A DNA stretch of 64,000 nucleotides from an uncultured Bacteroidales bacterium (GTDB lineage Bacteria > Bacteroidota > Bacteroidia > Bacteroidales > Paludibacteraceae). Positions 49,692-59,539 of this stretch are shown piece after piece. The stretch is taken from the NCBI GenBank assembly GCA_902800215.1, contig CADCDS010000012.1, positions 1 through 64,000 of the forward strand, written 5' to 3'. How positions within the stretch are numbered: position 1 is the first letter of the stretch; each line of letters begins with the position of its first letter. Below the pieces are notes generated by a model that was given only the letters and a program-made list of their open reading frames with translations, was not told the DNA's origin and did no database searches. Position numbers and translations under genes: made by a program.

Positions 49692-51763
49692 AAAGATACC
49701 TCACACTCATCGCTTTAGCGATAGGCATTACATCGCTTCAAGCGGCTACGTATTACGCGACGAACACCGCGACCTTTGCTACAGGTTTGTCCTCTCTTCA
49801 AAACCCGGGAGACACCCTGTATCTGCACGGAGGAACCTATGAGTTCAGCGACAAGGTCAGTGTCAACAAACAAGGTACAGCAGCAAAGCCCATCGTCATT
49901 ATCGGCTATCCGGGCGAGAAAGTGATTCTTGACTTTCACAAAGTAGCTTACGGCACACGCGGTCTGACTATCCATGCCAACGCACTTTACGTGCACGTAA
50001 AAGACCTGACGATCGCATGGTCAGGAAAGAATAACCTCTATTGCGAAGGATCTTACTGCCTGTTCGAAAACCTTGATATCTACGGCTCTGCAGACACCGG
50101 ATGCCAGATGAAGAAAGGCGGTAATAACGTCATTAAAAATGTGGACAGTCATGATAACTTCGACTATGAGGAGGGATTCGCACCATCAAAAGGTCAGAAT
50201 GGTCCCGCTAACTTTGGTGGCAATGCGGACGGTTTTGCCGACAAGCAGTTCACCGGAGCGGGCAACCACTACATTGGTTGCCGCGCGTGGAATAACAGCG
50301 ACGACGGATGGGATTTCTTCCAGCGCGTCAGCACATCGAATACCATTATCGAGAACTGTATCTGTTACCAGAACGGTAAGCCGTACTATGACATGACCCA
50401 AAACCCCAGAGCGTCTGGCGTCGATAAGGCGTGGTTTGACCAATACGTTGGCACATCTGTTATTGATCGATATGGTAATACCATACAAATATCCCTCGAA
50501 CGTTTCCCTAATTTAGGAAACGGGAACGGCTTTAAGATGGGGGGAAATTACACGGACCATAAGATCCTGATTCATCACAGTCTGGCGATCGGTAACTACG
50601 CACGTGGTTTTGACCAGAACAACAACGGCGGCACGATGTGGGTGTACAACAACACCGCTTATGACAATAATGTCAACTACGGTTTCACTACGGCCTACGG
50701 TACCAACACCATTCAAAACTGCATAAGTTTTGCGACCCAAAACAGCGATGCGTACAAGTCGCAAAATGTAGTTACAATTGATCATAACTCCTGGAACAAC
50801 GGATTCTCCGTTAGCAAGAATGATTTTCAGTCTCTGGATACCACGCAGATTCTGGCACCGCGTCAAGCGGACGGATCGTTGGCGGAAAGCACTTGTCTGC
50901 ATCTCAAATCTTCTTCCGCACTCATCGATGCCGGCATTGATGTGAACCTTTGGTATAACGATAACGCGCCCGATCTGGGTTGTTATGAATACCCGGGTGA
51001 ACGCCATGATCCTATACCGGAAGACACTGTGCCAACGGTACAACCGGAAGGCACCCATAAGGTTGCTTTTGTCACTATTCCGGGTTGTGCGGAAGACAAA
51101 CCCTTACTGCGTTATCTGCGGCAGAATGATAGTTTGTGGATTGTGGAGACCGAAGCCGCAGACGCAACAGTGGACTACAGCAAATATGAGGTGATCGTGT
51201 TAGGCAATAAACCTGCCTCCTCGGCAGCCGGTTTTGCAGCACTCAAGGGGTATAACAAACCCATGGTTTTACTCAAACCGTGGTTACTGAAACCCGGCGC
51301 ATGGAGCTGGGGGACTGCGATTAACACTGCCGATGCCGCCGTTACCGTCAGTAACACCGATCACCCGCTTTTTGAAGGATTGAACATTACTGATGGTAGT
51401 CTCACCCTCTTTAATAGCGTCAGCACCAACGGTGTCACGGCTATCTCCGAATGGAGTAACACCGAGCTCTCCGTGCAGACATTGGGTTCTCCCGTGTCTG
51501 TTCCCACGGCATCATCGGTCGCCATCTTATCCAATGACATCATCATGATCGGTGTCAGCGAATATTCGATGACGGATATCTCGGAAGACGGGAAACGGCT
51601 TATCGAAAATGCGATTCTGCTTCAACTCGGTATCCGCATGCCGGAAAGCATTGAAAATCCAAAATCACAGATCAAAAATCAAAAATTTATAAATAATGGT
51701 ACATTATTTATTGAAGCGTCTGGTGTTGTGTATGACGCTTATGGTCGTTGCATTCAGCGCTAA
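49688..51763 (+). CDS. Secreted pectate lyase, PL9-like, with C-terminal tag
   Basis: A 691-residue protein with signal peptide MKRYLTLIALAIGITSLQA; the start lies in the overlap with the GT2 gene. Residues 20-440 form a right-handed beta-helix with the PL9 sequence FGGNADGFADKQ..GNHYIGCRAWNNSDDGWDFF, whose Asp residues hold calcium, and the product end LIDAGIDVNLWYNDNAPDLGCYEY. Residues of about 455-650 form a second domain resembling ThuA/class I amidotransferase folds (HKVAFVTIPGCAEDKPLLRYL). The end carries the short sorting tag KFINNGTLFIEASG..YDAYGR shared with GH53. The last 68 bases also encode the signal peptide of the following gene in another frame. Predicted to cleave pectin backbone, complementing galactan removal by GH53. 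Confidence 0.83.
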   Translation: MKRYLTLIALAIGITSLQAATYYATNTATFATGLSSLQNPGDTLYLHGGTYEFSDKVSVNKQGTAAKPIVIIGYPGEKVILDFHKVAYGTRGLTIHANALYVHVKDLTIAWSGKNNLYCEGSYCLFENLDIYGSADTGCQMKKGGNNVIKNVDSHDNFDYEEGFAPSKGQNGPANFGGNADGFADKQFTGAGNHYIGCRAWNNSDDGWDFFQRVSTSNTIIENCICYQNGKPYYDMTQNPRASGVDKAWFDQYVGTSVIDRYGNTIQISLERFPNLGNGNGFKMGGNYTDHKILIHHSLAIGNYARGFDQNNNGGTMWVYNNTAYDNNVNYGFTTAYGTNTIQNCISFATQNSDAYKSQNVVTIDHNSWNNGFSVSKNDFQSLDTTQILAPRQADGSLAESTCLHLKSSSALIDAGIDVNLWYNDNAPDLGCYEYPGERHDPIPEDTVPTVQPEGTHKVAFVTIPGCAEDKPLLRYLRQNDSLWIVETEAADATVDYSKYEVIVLGNKPASSAAGFAALKGYNKPMVLLKPWLLKPGAWSWGTAINTADAAVTVSNTDHPLFEGLNITDGSLTLFNSVSTNGVTAISEWSNTELSVQTLGSPVSVPTASSVAILSNDIIMIGVSEYSMTDISEDGKRLIENAILLQLGIRMPESIENPKSQIKNQKFINNGTLFIEASGVVYDAYGRCIQR
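51653..51694 (+). repeat. Seven-base direct repeat, six units, in the PL9 end and before the BspA-like start
   Basis: GAAAATC, CAAAATC, ACAGATC, AAAAATC, AAAAATT, TATAAAT. It encodes ENPKSQIKNQKFIN of the PL9 protein and ends one base before the ATG of the next gene. Confidence 0.8.
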
Positions 51764-53408
51764 AGCTGCGCAAGCACAGTATCAGGATATATTCTATGAG
51801 ATAGACCCGGCTCATCTGACGGCTGAGGTCAGTTCTAATCCACGGGTAGTAGGAGATATCATCATCCCCTCTTCCATTGTGGTCGGACAAGACACGTACA
51901 CCGTTACCTCTATCGGAGATAAGGCGTTCAAAGGATGTAAAAGTCTCACTTCTATCGTGCTTCCCCCTACCCTTGAACGTGCCTATCGTTCGGCGTTTGA
52001 GGGTACCGGTATCATGGCCGATAAAAACAACTGGAATGAAGGTTGTCTTTTTATCGACTCCATCCTCATAGCCACGGACAAGAACATCAAGTCGCGTTAT
52101 GTTGTGCCTGCTTCCACCCGTTTCATCGCAGCAGGTGCTTTTCAGGGAAATAAGGTCATCACGCGTGTGGAACTTCCGGAAGGACTGAAACGCATTGATC
52201 ATGAGACCTTCCGGGATTGCAAGGCGCTGCAAAAGGTGACTATCCCTATTTCTGTCACTTCTATCGGTGAGGATGCTTTTACCGGTTCCGGTCTATACAA
52301 CAACGAGAACAAATGGAAGAAAGGAGCGTTCATTATCGATGACTGTTTGATTGCTACCAACGCAGATCTGCCGGCTAAGTATATCTTCAAGAACAAGATT
52401 CCTATCCGTTTGATTGCAGAACGGGCGTTTGCGAACAGTAAAAGTCTCAAGACCATTGTTATCCCGGAGACCGTTACCGCCATTCCTACCGCGGCTTTCT
52501 ACGGTTGTGTGAACCTAACCGACGTAACGATTCCGAGCACCGTTCGCACCGTGGGTAACTTCGCTTTTTACAACTGTGCTAAACTCAAAAACGCACTGTT
52601 GCCGGCTGATCTCGAATCACTCGGTGCCGGTGCTTTCTACGGCTGTGAGAACCTCAGCCAACAAGTGCTGTCTGACCAACTGAAGATTATTGACCGTGGT
52701 ACGTTTATCATGTGTCGCAGTATCAAGAACATCATCTTGCCTTCCCATCTTGAGCGCATTGAAGACGGTGCATTCGCCGGATGCAATAACCTGGAAGCAA
52801 TTGAGTTGCCGGCTACCCTTACCTACCTCGGAGAACAGGCTTTTGCCGGCTGTGCTACCCTTCGACGCGTCACTATTCCCAAAGGGATCGGATCGTTGTC
52901 CAAACAGGTGTTTAAAGACTGCACACGGCTTTACCGCGTCGATCTGCCGGAAGGCATGTACGCGATCGGTGAAGAAGCTTTGGATAACTGCCTTTCTTTG
53001 GAGATCATCAACATTCCAAAGGATATGTTCCGCATTGGTGCACGGGCGTTTAACAACTGCCAGCAGTTGAGCGGCATTAACCTGGTGGATCATATCCAAC
53101 TGATTGAAGAAGGTGCTTTCATGGCATGTAAGATGTTACAGGACATCACCCTTCCGGCTATGCTGCAAAAACTGCACCGAGGTGCGTTTGCACAGTGTAT
53201 CGGGATCCGGTCTGTTACCCTTAACAAACGACTGAAGGAGATCGGAGAAGGAGCTTTCTGTCAATGCCGCAGTCTGAAAGAAGTAGAATGGAACGACAGT
53301 TTGAAGATCATCGGTGCTGACGCTTTCTTAGAATGCAAATACCTGCGAACACCTCATTTTGACGCTTCCGTGGAAATCGGTAAGAATGCATTCAAAGGAT
53401 GCAAGTAA
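51696..53408 (+). CDS. BspA-like leucine-rich repeat surface protein
   Basis: A 570-residue protein with signal peptide MVHYLLKRLVLCMTLMVVAFSAKA and about 18 repeats of the LRR_5 type (consensus I...AF.GC.sL..v.lP..l..I), as in BspA of Tannerella and in many gut Bacteroidales. Such proteins act in adhesion or protein binding. It ends inside a repeat (IGKNAFKGCK) without lipobox, membrane anchor or sorting tag. Its first 68 bases overlap the PL9 gene in a different frame; an alternative start at 51732 would shorten the overlap but also the signal peptide. Confidence 0.88.
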   Translation: MVHYLLKRLVLCMTLMVVAFSAKAAQAQYQDIFYEIDPAHLTAEVSSNPRVVGDIIIPSSIVVGQDTYTVTSIGDKAFKGCKSLTSIVLPPTLERAYRSAFEGTGIMADKNNWNEGCLFIDSILIATDKNIKSRYVVPASTRFIAAGAFQGNKVITRVELPEGLKRIDHETFRDCKALQKVTIPISVTSIGEDAFTGSGLYNNENKWKKGAFIIDDCLIATNADLPAKYIFKNKIPIRLIAERAFANSKSLKTIVIPETVTAIPTAAFYGCVNLTDVTIPSTVRTVGNFAFYNCAKLKNALLPADLESLGAGAFYGCENLSQQVLSDQLKIIDRGTFIMCRSIKNIILPSHLERIEDGAFAGCNNLEAIELPATLTYLGEQAFAGCATLRRVTIPKGIGSLSKQVFKDCTRLYRVDLPEGMYAIGEEALDNCLSLEIINIPKDMFRIGARAFNNCQQLSGINLVDHIQLIEEGAFMACKMLQDITLPAMLQKLHRGAFAQCIGIRSVTLNKRLKEIGEGAFCQCRSLKEVEWNDSLKIIGADAFLECKYLRTPHFDASVEIGKNAFKGCK

Positions 53409-53415
53409 AAAAATA

Positions 53416-53446
53416 AATCCCGCTGCCTCAAAAAGGTAGCGGGATT
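53416..53446. terminator. Bidirectional terminator between the BspA-like gene and the EF-G paralogue
   Basis: A 12-bp stem, AATCCCGCTGCC with GGTAGCGGGATT (one G-T pair), loop TCAAAAA, flanked by A-rich and TA/T-rich runs, lies between two convergent genes. Confidence 0.85.
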
Positions 53447-53465
53447 ATTATATAACCTCGGTTGA

Positions 53466-55622
53466 TTACTCTTCCTCGGTCTGCGAAGCAGCGTATGCTG
53501 CCAACAGTTTCTCTTGTACATCTGCCGGAACGAGCTGGTAGCTGTTGAACGCCATCGTGAACGTTGCACGTCCACCGGTGAGCGAACTGAGGGTCGTAGA
53601 ATACGACGAGAGCTCTTTCAAAGGCACTTGTGCTTTGAGGCGGGTGAAGCTCTTCTCGGTCTCCATACCCATTACCATACCGCGACGGCCGTTGATATCA
53701 GACATGACATCACCCATGATTTCCGACGGAACGAATACCTCGAGGTCATAAACCGGTTCCAATACCTTCGGGTTTGCTTCCTTGAAGGCCTGAGCGAAGG
53801 CGTTACGTCCAGCCAGACGGAAGGATATTTCGTTCGAATCAACCGGGTGCATCTTACCATCATAAATGATCACGCGTACGTCACGAGCATAAGAACCGGT
53901 GAGCGGTCCTTGCTCCATTCGATCCATGATACCCTTTACGATAGCAGGGATGAAGCGTGCATCGATCGCACCGCCGACGATGGAGTTGATGATGATGAGT
54001 TTACCACCCCACTCGAGGTTGATCTCCTGTTGATCTTTAACGGAGATCTTGTACTCCTGGTTACCAAATTTATAAGTCTCCTTAACCGGCATACCTTCCT
54101 CGTACGGCTCAACGATGAGGTGCACCTCACCGAACTGACCGGCACCACCGGATTGTTTCTTATGGCGATAGTCTGCACGAGCAGCCTTGGTGATCGTCTC
54201 ACGATACGGGATCTTCGGTTCTATGAACTCGATCGGCATCTTATCGTTATTCTCCAGACGCCATTTGAGGGTACGGAGGTGGAACTCACCCTGACCGGAA
54301 ACGATCATTTGGCGAAGCTCTTTGGATTGCTCAACGATCCAAGTCGGGTCTTCCTCGTGCATACGGGTGAGGAGGGCAGCGAGTTTCTCGGCGTCAGACT
54401 CAGTAACCGGCTTAATAGCACGGCGGTAACGCGGCTGCGGATAACTGATCGGCGCATATTGCAGATCGCATCCCTTTGCATTGAGGGTGTTACCCGTACG
54501 GGTATCTTTCAGTTTCACGGTTGCACCGATATCACCGGCTGCCAGTTCATCCACAGCGGTACGGATAGAACCGGCTACCTGATACAACTGCGAGATACGC
54601 TCTTTCGAGCCACGCTCCATGTTCTCCAGATCATCGCCGTTATGGATCGTTCCTTGCATTACGCGGAAGTAGTTCACCTCACCGATATGCGGTTCAACGG
54701 AAGTCTTGAAGACATAAACGCTTGTCGGCGCCTTAGCATCCGGACTGATCTTCTTACCATCTACTGTCGGATAACTGAAGTTAGCCGGCGACGGAGCCAT
54801 GTTATTGAGGAAGTCCATGAGACGACGAATACCCATATCTTTGAGACCCGAGCAGCAGAGCACCGGATACATCGAACCGTCGGCATATACGCCCTTCAGA
54901 CCCTGCATAATCTCTTCGTCGGTCAGGCCTTCGCCTAAGAACTTATCGAGCAGCGTCTCATCTGCTTCAGCGGCAGCCTCGGAGAGTTGCGAACGCATTT
55001 CCTCTACTTTGTCTGCGTATTCAGCGGGGATGTCCTTGAGTTCCGGAGCACCGCCTTCAGCCTTCCATACGAGCATCTTACCCTTCAGCACATCAATCAC
55101 GGCATTGAAACCTGCACCGGCGTTTACAGGGAATTGGATAAGCGTACACTTATTGCCAAAGTTATCTTTGAGTTGGTTGAACGTGCGCTCGAAGTCTGCG
55201 TTCTCGTGGTCACACTTGTTGATGATGAAAGCCAAAGGTTTGTGTGCTTTCTCTACGAGACGGAAGTTATTTTGCGTTCCTACCTCGACACCGCCGTTAG
55301 CGCTGAGTACTACCAGCGCCGAACCGCACATCTGCAGTGCAGCAACGGTACCGCCGCAGAAGTCATCGGAACCTGCGCAGTCAATGATATTGAGTTTCTT
55401 GTTCTCGAACTCGATGTTACAAACCGTGGAGAAAACGGAATAACCGTACTCTTTCTCTACCGGGAAATAGTCGCACACGGTAGATTGTGCATCAATCGAA
55501 CCGCGGCGTTTGATCACCCCGCACTCGAACAACATCGACTCCATCAGAGTCGTTTTACCGGATCCCGAGCCGCCTAACATAGCGACATTCTTGATCTCAT
55601 TTGCTTGATAAACTTTAGCCAT
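53466..55622 (-). CDS. EF-G paralogue with degenerate GTPase site (EF-G2-like)
   Basis: A 718-residue protein with the five-domain EF-G layout, including domain IV with YRETITKAARADYRHKKQSGGAGQFGEV and the C-terminal GRRGMVMGMET. The G domain differs from true EF-G: the P-loop reads GGSGSGKTT at residues 17-25 instead of GHIDAGKTT, the switch I RGITI is replaced by YGYSV, and switch II reads DCAGSDDF at 81-88 instead of DTPGHVDF, so the catalytic His is Ser85. NKCD (guanine specificity) is kept. A Bacteroides thetaiotaomicron EF-G2 that supports translation without GTPase activity under starvation is established; this gene looks like its orthologue. It has its own promoter and stands alone. 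Confidence 0.88.
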   Translation of the reverse strand: MAKVYQANEIKNVAMLGGSGSGKTTLMESMLFECGVIKRRGSIDAQSTVCDYFPVEKEYGYSVFSTVCNIEFENKKLNIIDCAGSDDFCGGTVAALQMCGSALVVLSANGGVEVGTQNNFRLVEKAHKPLAFIINKCDHENADFERTFNQLKDNFGNKCTLIQFPVNAGAGFNAVIDVLKGKMLVWKAEGGAPELKDIPAEYADKVEEMRSQLSEAAAEADETLLDKFLGEGLTDEEIMQGLKGVYADGSMYPVLCCSGLKDMGIRRLMDFLNNMAPSPANFSYPTVDGKKISPDAKAPTSVYVFKTSVEPHIGEVNYFRVMQGTIHNGDDLENMERGSKERISQLYQVAGSIRTAVDELAAGDIGATVKLKDTRTGNTLNAKGCDLQYAPISYPQPRYRRAIKPVTESDAEKLAALLTRMHEEDPTWIVEQSKELRQMIVSGQGEFHLRTLKWRLENNDKMPIEFIEPKIPYRETITKAARADYRHKKQSGGAGQFGEVHLIVEPYEEGMPVKETYKFGNQEYKISVKDQQEINLEWGGKLIIINSIVGGAIDARFIPAIVKGIMDRMEQGPLTGSYARDVRVIIYDGKMHPVDSNEISFRLAGRNAFAQAFKEANPKVLEPVYDLEVFVPSEIMGDVMSDINGRRGMVMGMETEKSFTRLKAQVPLKELSSYSTTLSSLTGGRATFTMAFNSYQLVPADVQEKLLAAYAASQTEEE

Positions 55623-55655
55623 AATTGTGTTATATTTGGTATTTCAAAAACGCTG

Positions 55656-55687
55656 CAAAGGTACAAAAAAAAGTTGATATACGCAAA
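55656..55687 (-). promoter_or_regulatory. Promoter of the EF-G paralogue
   Basis: On the minus strand TTTG (55687-55684, in AAATTTGCGTAT) and TACCTTTG (55663-55656) are 20 nt apart. Confidence 0.8.
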
Positions 55688-55710
55688 TTTATTTTCATTT
55701 TTTTTCATAT

Positions 55711-55727
55711 ACTGACATTTTGGCAGT
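55711..55727. promoter_or_regulatory. 17-bp palindrome upstream of groES, activator-site candidate
   Basis: ACTGACATTTTGGCAGT is a palindrome of form ACTGnCA-nnn-TGnCAGT. It stands 11 bp upstream of the sigma-54-like element and is a candidate site for a heat-shock activator. Confidence 0.6.
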
Positions 55728-55738
55728 ATTTATCGCTT

Positions 55739-55753
55739 TGGCACAGCATTTGT
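55739..55753 (+). promoter_or_regulatory. Sigma-54-like -24/-12 element of groES-groEL
   Basis: TGGCACAGCATTTGT agrees with TGGCAC-N5-TTGC at all positions except the last C. Transcription would begin near 55765, leaving a 5' UTR of about 60 nt. No primary-sigma TAnnTTTG element is evident upstream of groES. Confidence 0.6.
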
Positions 55754-55772
55754 CATAGACAAGGTGGTGAGA

Positions 55773-55812
55773 CGTTAAACCGTTAAGCCGTTAAATTGTT
55801 AAATCGTTAAAT
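55773..55812. repeat. Eight-base direct repeat, five units, in the groES leader
   Basis: CGTTAAAC, CGTTAAGC, CGTTAAAT, TGTTAAAT, CGTTAAAT; ends 12 bases before the groES ATG. Confidence 0.85.
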
Positions 55813-55824
55813 AAAAAATATAGT

Positions 55825-56100
55825 ATGGCAAAGATTCAACCTTTAGCAGATCGTGTGCTGGTGAAACCGGCCGCTGCAGAAGAGAAGACTGTTGGTGGAA
55901 TTATTATTCCTGACAGTGCAAAAGAAAAACCGCTGCGCGGTGAAGTGCTGGCAGTAGGTAACGGGACGAAAGATGAAGAAATGGTTCTCAAAGCCGGAGA
56001 TCAGGTGCTGTACGGCAAGTATGCCGGTACGGAACTGGAACTGGACGGAGAAAAGTTCCTTATTATGAGACAAAGCGACGTGTTGGCGAGAATCAGCTGA
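55825..56100 (+). CDS. groES: Co-chaperonin GroES
   Basis: A 91-residue GroES of normal length, with the GroEL-binding mobile loop ([23 protein letters not shown]) and the typical core [31 protein letters not shown]. It forms the heptameric lid of the GroEL chamber. The gene leads the groES-groEL operon with a 38-nt intergenic gap containing an eight-base repeat array. Confidence 0.97.
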   Translation: MAKIQPLADRVLVKPAAAEEKTVGGIIIPDSAKEKPLRGEVLAVGNGTKDEEMVLKAGDQVLYGKYAGTELELDGEKFLIMRQSDVLARIS

Positions 56101-56102
56101 CG

Positions 56103-57765
<1,663 letters not shown>

Positions 57766-57767
<2 letters not shown>

Positions 57768-57786
57768 TAAAGGCTAATAGTTAAAG
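57766..57786. repeat. Seven-base direct repeat, three units, after groEL
   Basis: GATAAAG, GCTAATA, GTTAAAG begin inside the groEL TGA stop codon and end at the terminator stem. Confidence 0.65.
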
Positions 57787-57787
57787 G

Positions 57788-57818
57788 AAAACGACACCCG
57801 AAAGGATGTCGTTTTTTT
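57788..57818. terminator. Bidirectional terminator between groEL and dnaA
   Basis: Stem AAAACGACACCC with GGATGTCGTTTT (one A-C mismatch) and GAAA loop, T-run on the right. The dnaA stop codon begins at its right edge. Confidence 0.85.
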
Positions 57819-59184
57819 AGTTCATGATCGCGTTTTCCAATTGTTGGATATGTTGGCGCAGGACTGCATCGAACTCCATCTGTTCCTTGACGATCTGTAC
57901 CGAGTGCAGTACCGTTGCATGCGTTCTGCGACCCATCTTAAAGCCGATCTCGGATAAGGAGGAGTTGGTTAACTGCTTGCTTAGATACGTAGCGATATGA
58001 CGGGCTTGCGTAATCTCACGGGAACGGTTCTGCGCCGTGATCGAGCGGTCGGTAATTCCGTAATGTTTGGCTACCTTCGAGATGATCATATCTACCGTAA
58101 CCACCTTCGGCTGGATAGCCACAATACGGCTTACCACCTGTTCTGCCAACGCCAAGTCGATTTCCTTGTCTGTTAAGGTGGAATGCGCTAACAACGATGC
58201 GAGAATACCTTCCAAATCCCGAACGGAGTCACGGACGTTCTGCGCGATAAAATCCACGACGTCATCACTCAAGGTAATACCATCCCGGCGCATCTTACTC
58301 AGTAAGATATCTTTGCGCAGCTGATAGTCCGGTTTGAGGATCTCTGCCGATAAGCCCCATTTGAAACGGGTCAACAGGCGTTCCTCAAGATCCTTGAGTT
58401 CTACCGGCGGACGGTCGGAAGTCAAGATCAACTGCTTATGACTCTGCTGCAGATAGTTGAAGATGTGGAAGAAGGTATCCTGCGTACCTTTGAGTCCTGC
58501 AAAATACTGGATATCATCCACGATCAGCACATCAACGGACTGATAGAAATTGAGGAAATCGGGGATGCGGTTACTGCGTGCGGCCTCGGAATATTGTATT
58601 TTAAAGGTATTCGCGCTCACGTACAACACGCGTGCCTGCGGATACATTGCTTTCACTTGCAGACCGATCGCATTGGCCAAGTGGGTCTTACCTACTCCGC
58701 TACCACCGTAGATGAACAAGGGGTTAAAGGCAGTGTATCCCGGTTGTTTGGCAATTGCCAGACCGGCAGTACGAGCCAACTTATTCGGTTCACCCGCCAC
58801 AAAGGAATCGAAGGTATAGACCAAGTTCAACTGCGATTCAAAATCCGTGTTCGGCTGCTGGGGCAAAGAATTGCTTTTCACCGGTGTCTGCACCCCTGCA
58901 GAGGGTAACATTGTGGCAGCACCCGACTGCGAATCAATCAATGCCCGGTACTCGAGACGGGTACCTTGCCCGAATACGCGCACGATCGCGCTCGATAATA
59001 AAGGAAGATAGTTCTCCTCGATGTATTCCGCTACAAACGTCGATTTGACCTGTAACACCAACTTCCCCTCTGCATACTGGAGGGGTACGATGGGAGCGAA
59101 CCAAGTCTGGTACGCACTGCTTGTCATGTTATCCGCGAGGATGGTTTGACATTGAGCCCATTGTTGTTGGAGTTTTTGAGTCAT
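57817..59184 (-). CDS. dnaA: Chromosomal replication initiator DnaA
   Basis: A 455-residue initiator. The start at 59184 (MTQKLQQQWAQCQTILADNM) gives the standard domain I; in-frame ATGs at 59208 and further upstream would add unrelated residues. Domain III has Walker A GGSGVGKTH at about 155-163 and Walker B VLIVDDIQYFAG; domain IV carries the DnaA-box-binding helix-turn-helix SSLSEIGFKMGRRTHATVLHS. Convergent with groEL. dnaN, recF and rpmH are not adjacent, so the classical origin neighbourhood is absent. Confidence 0.97.
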   Translation of the reverse strand: MTQKLQQQWAQCQTILADNMTSSAYQTWFAPIVPLQYAEGKLVLQVKSTFVAEYIEENYLPLLSSAIVRVFGQGTRLEYRALIDSQSGAATMLPSAGVQTPVKSNSLPQQPNTDFESQLNLVYTFDSFVAGEPNKLARTAGLAIAKQPGYTAFNPLFIYGGSGVGKTHLANAIGLQVKAMYPQARVLYVSANTFKIQYSEAARSNRIPDFLNFYQSVDVLIVDDIQYFAGLKGTQDTFFHIFNYLQQSHKQLILTSDRPPVELKDLEERLLTRFKWGLSAEILKPDYQLRKDILLSKMRRDGITLSDDVVDFIAQNVRDSVRDLEGILASLLAHSTLTDKEIDLALAEQVVSRIVAIQPKVVTVDMIISKVAKHYGITDRSITAQNRSREITQARHIATYLSKQLTNSSLSEIGFKMGRRTHATVLHSVQIVKEQMEFDAVLRQHIQQLENAIMN

Positions 59185-59226
59185 TTTTGAGTCTAAAAAA
59201 TTCGCCATTTTTAGCGAAAGCGAGTG

Positions 59227-59258
59227 CAAAGGTACTGCTTTTTTTTGACATACGCAAA
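59227..59258 (-). promoter_or_regulatory. Promoter of dnaA
   Basis: On the minus strand TTTG (59258-59255, in AAATTTGCGTAT) and TACCTTTG (59234-59227) are 20 nt apart. Confidence 0.8.
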
Positions 59259-59286
59259 TTTTGCCGATTTTGCCTATATTCCCCAA

Positions 59287-59539
59287 TTCCGTAAGTTGCC
59301 TATTTTTAGCGAGTTATACTTAAACAACTGAATAACAGCATATTACAAGAGTTTTCAACATGTAAGACACTGATTATTAGCACTTTCGACATTTGCAAGA
59401 GTAGTTTACATTTTTTTGTTAATAAAATGCGTAACATGCGGAATTTTCGGCATGTTACGCAGGATGAAAAATATTTGCAATTTAGAAACTATACAAATTG
59501 CGAAACATATGTTTCACGGAAAAATGCACTATAAAATGG
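59287..59539. other. Non-coding region upstream of dnaA with two palindromes
   Basis: No gene is visible. The region holds a perfect 11-bp inverted repeat (GCGTAACATGC and its complement, 59429-59439 with 59450-59460) and a 14-bp palindrome GAAACATATGTTTC at 59502-59515, within an AT-rich stretch. The hairpin may terminate the amidase transcript coming from the right. A replication origin is possible by position, but I find no cluster of TTATCCACA-type DnaA boxes. Confidence 0.45.

Noticed and set aside
53514..54938. A 474-codon open frame on the + strand opposite the EF-G paralogue
   Set aside because: Antisense shadow of a gene with clear EF-G domains; no independent support.
57817..59286. 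Longer DnaA starting at 59286
   Set aside because: The extra 34 residues would begin upstream of the promoter's -7 box (59227-59234) and are not DnaA-like; the start at 59184 fits both family and promoter.
59509..59523. parS site (TGTTTCACG...)
   Set aside because: Only the left half matches the parS consensus; the right half has several mismatches and no par genes are near.
59287..59539. Replication origin next to dnaA
   Set aside because: Only loose matches to DnaA boxes are visible and the classical neighbours dnaN, recF and rpmH are missing. The region is kept as an unassigned non-coding element.
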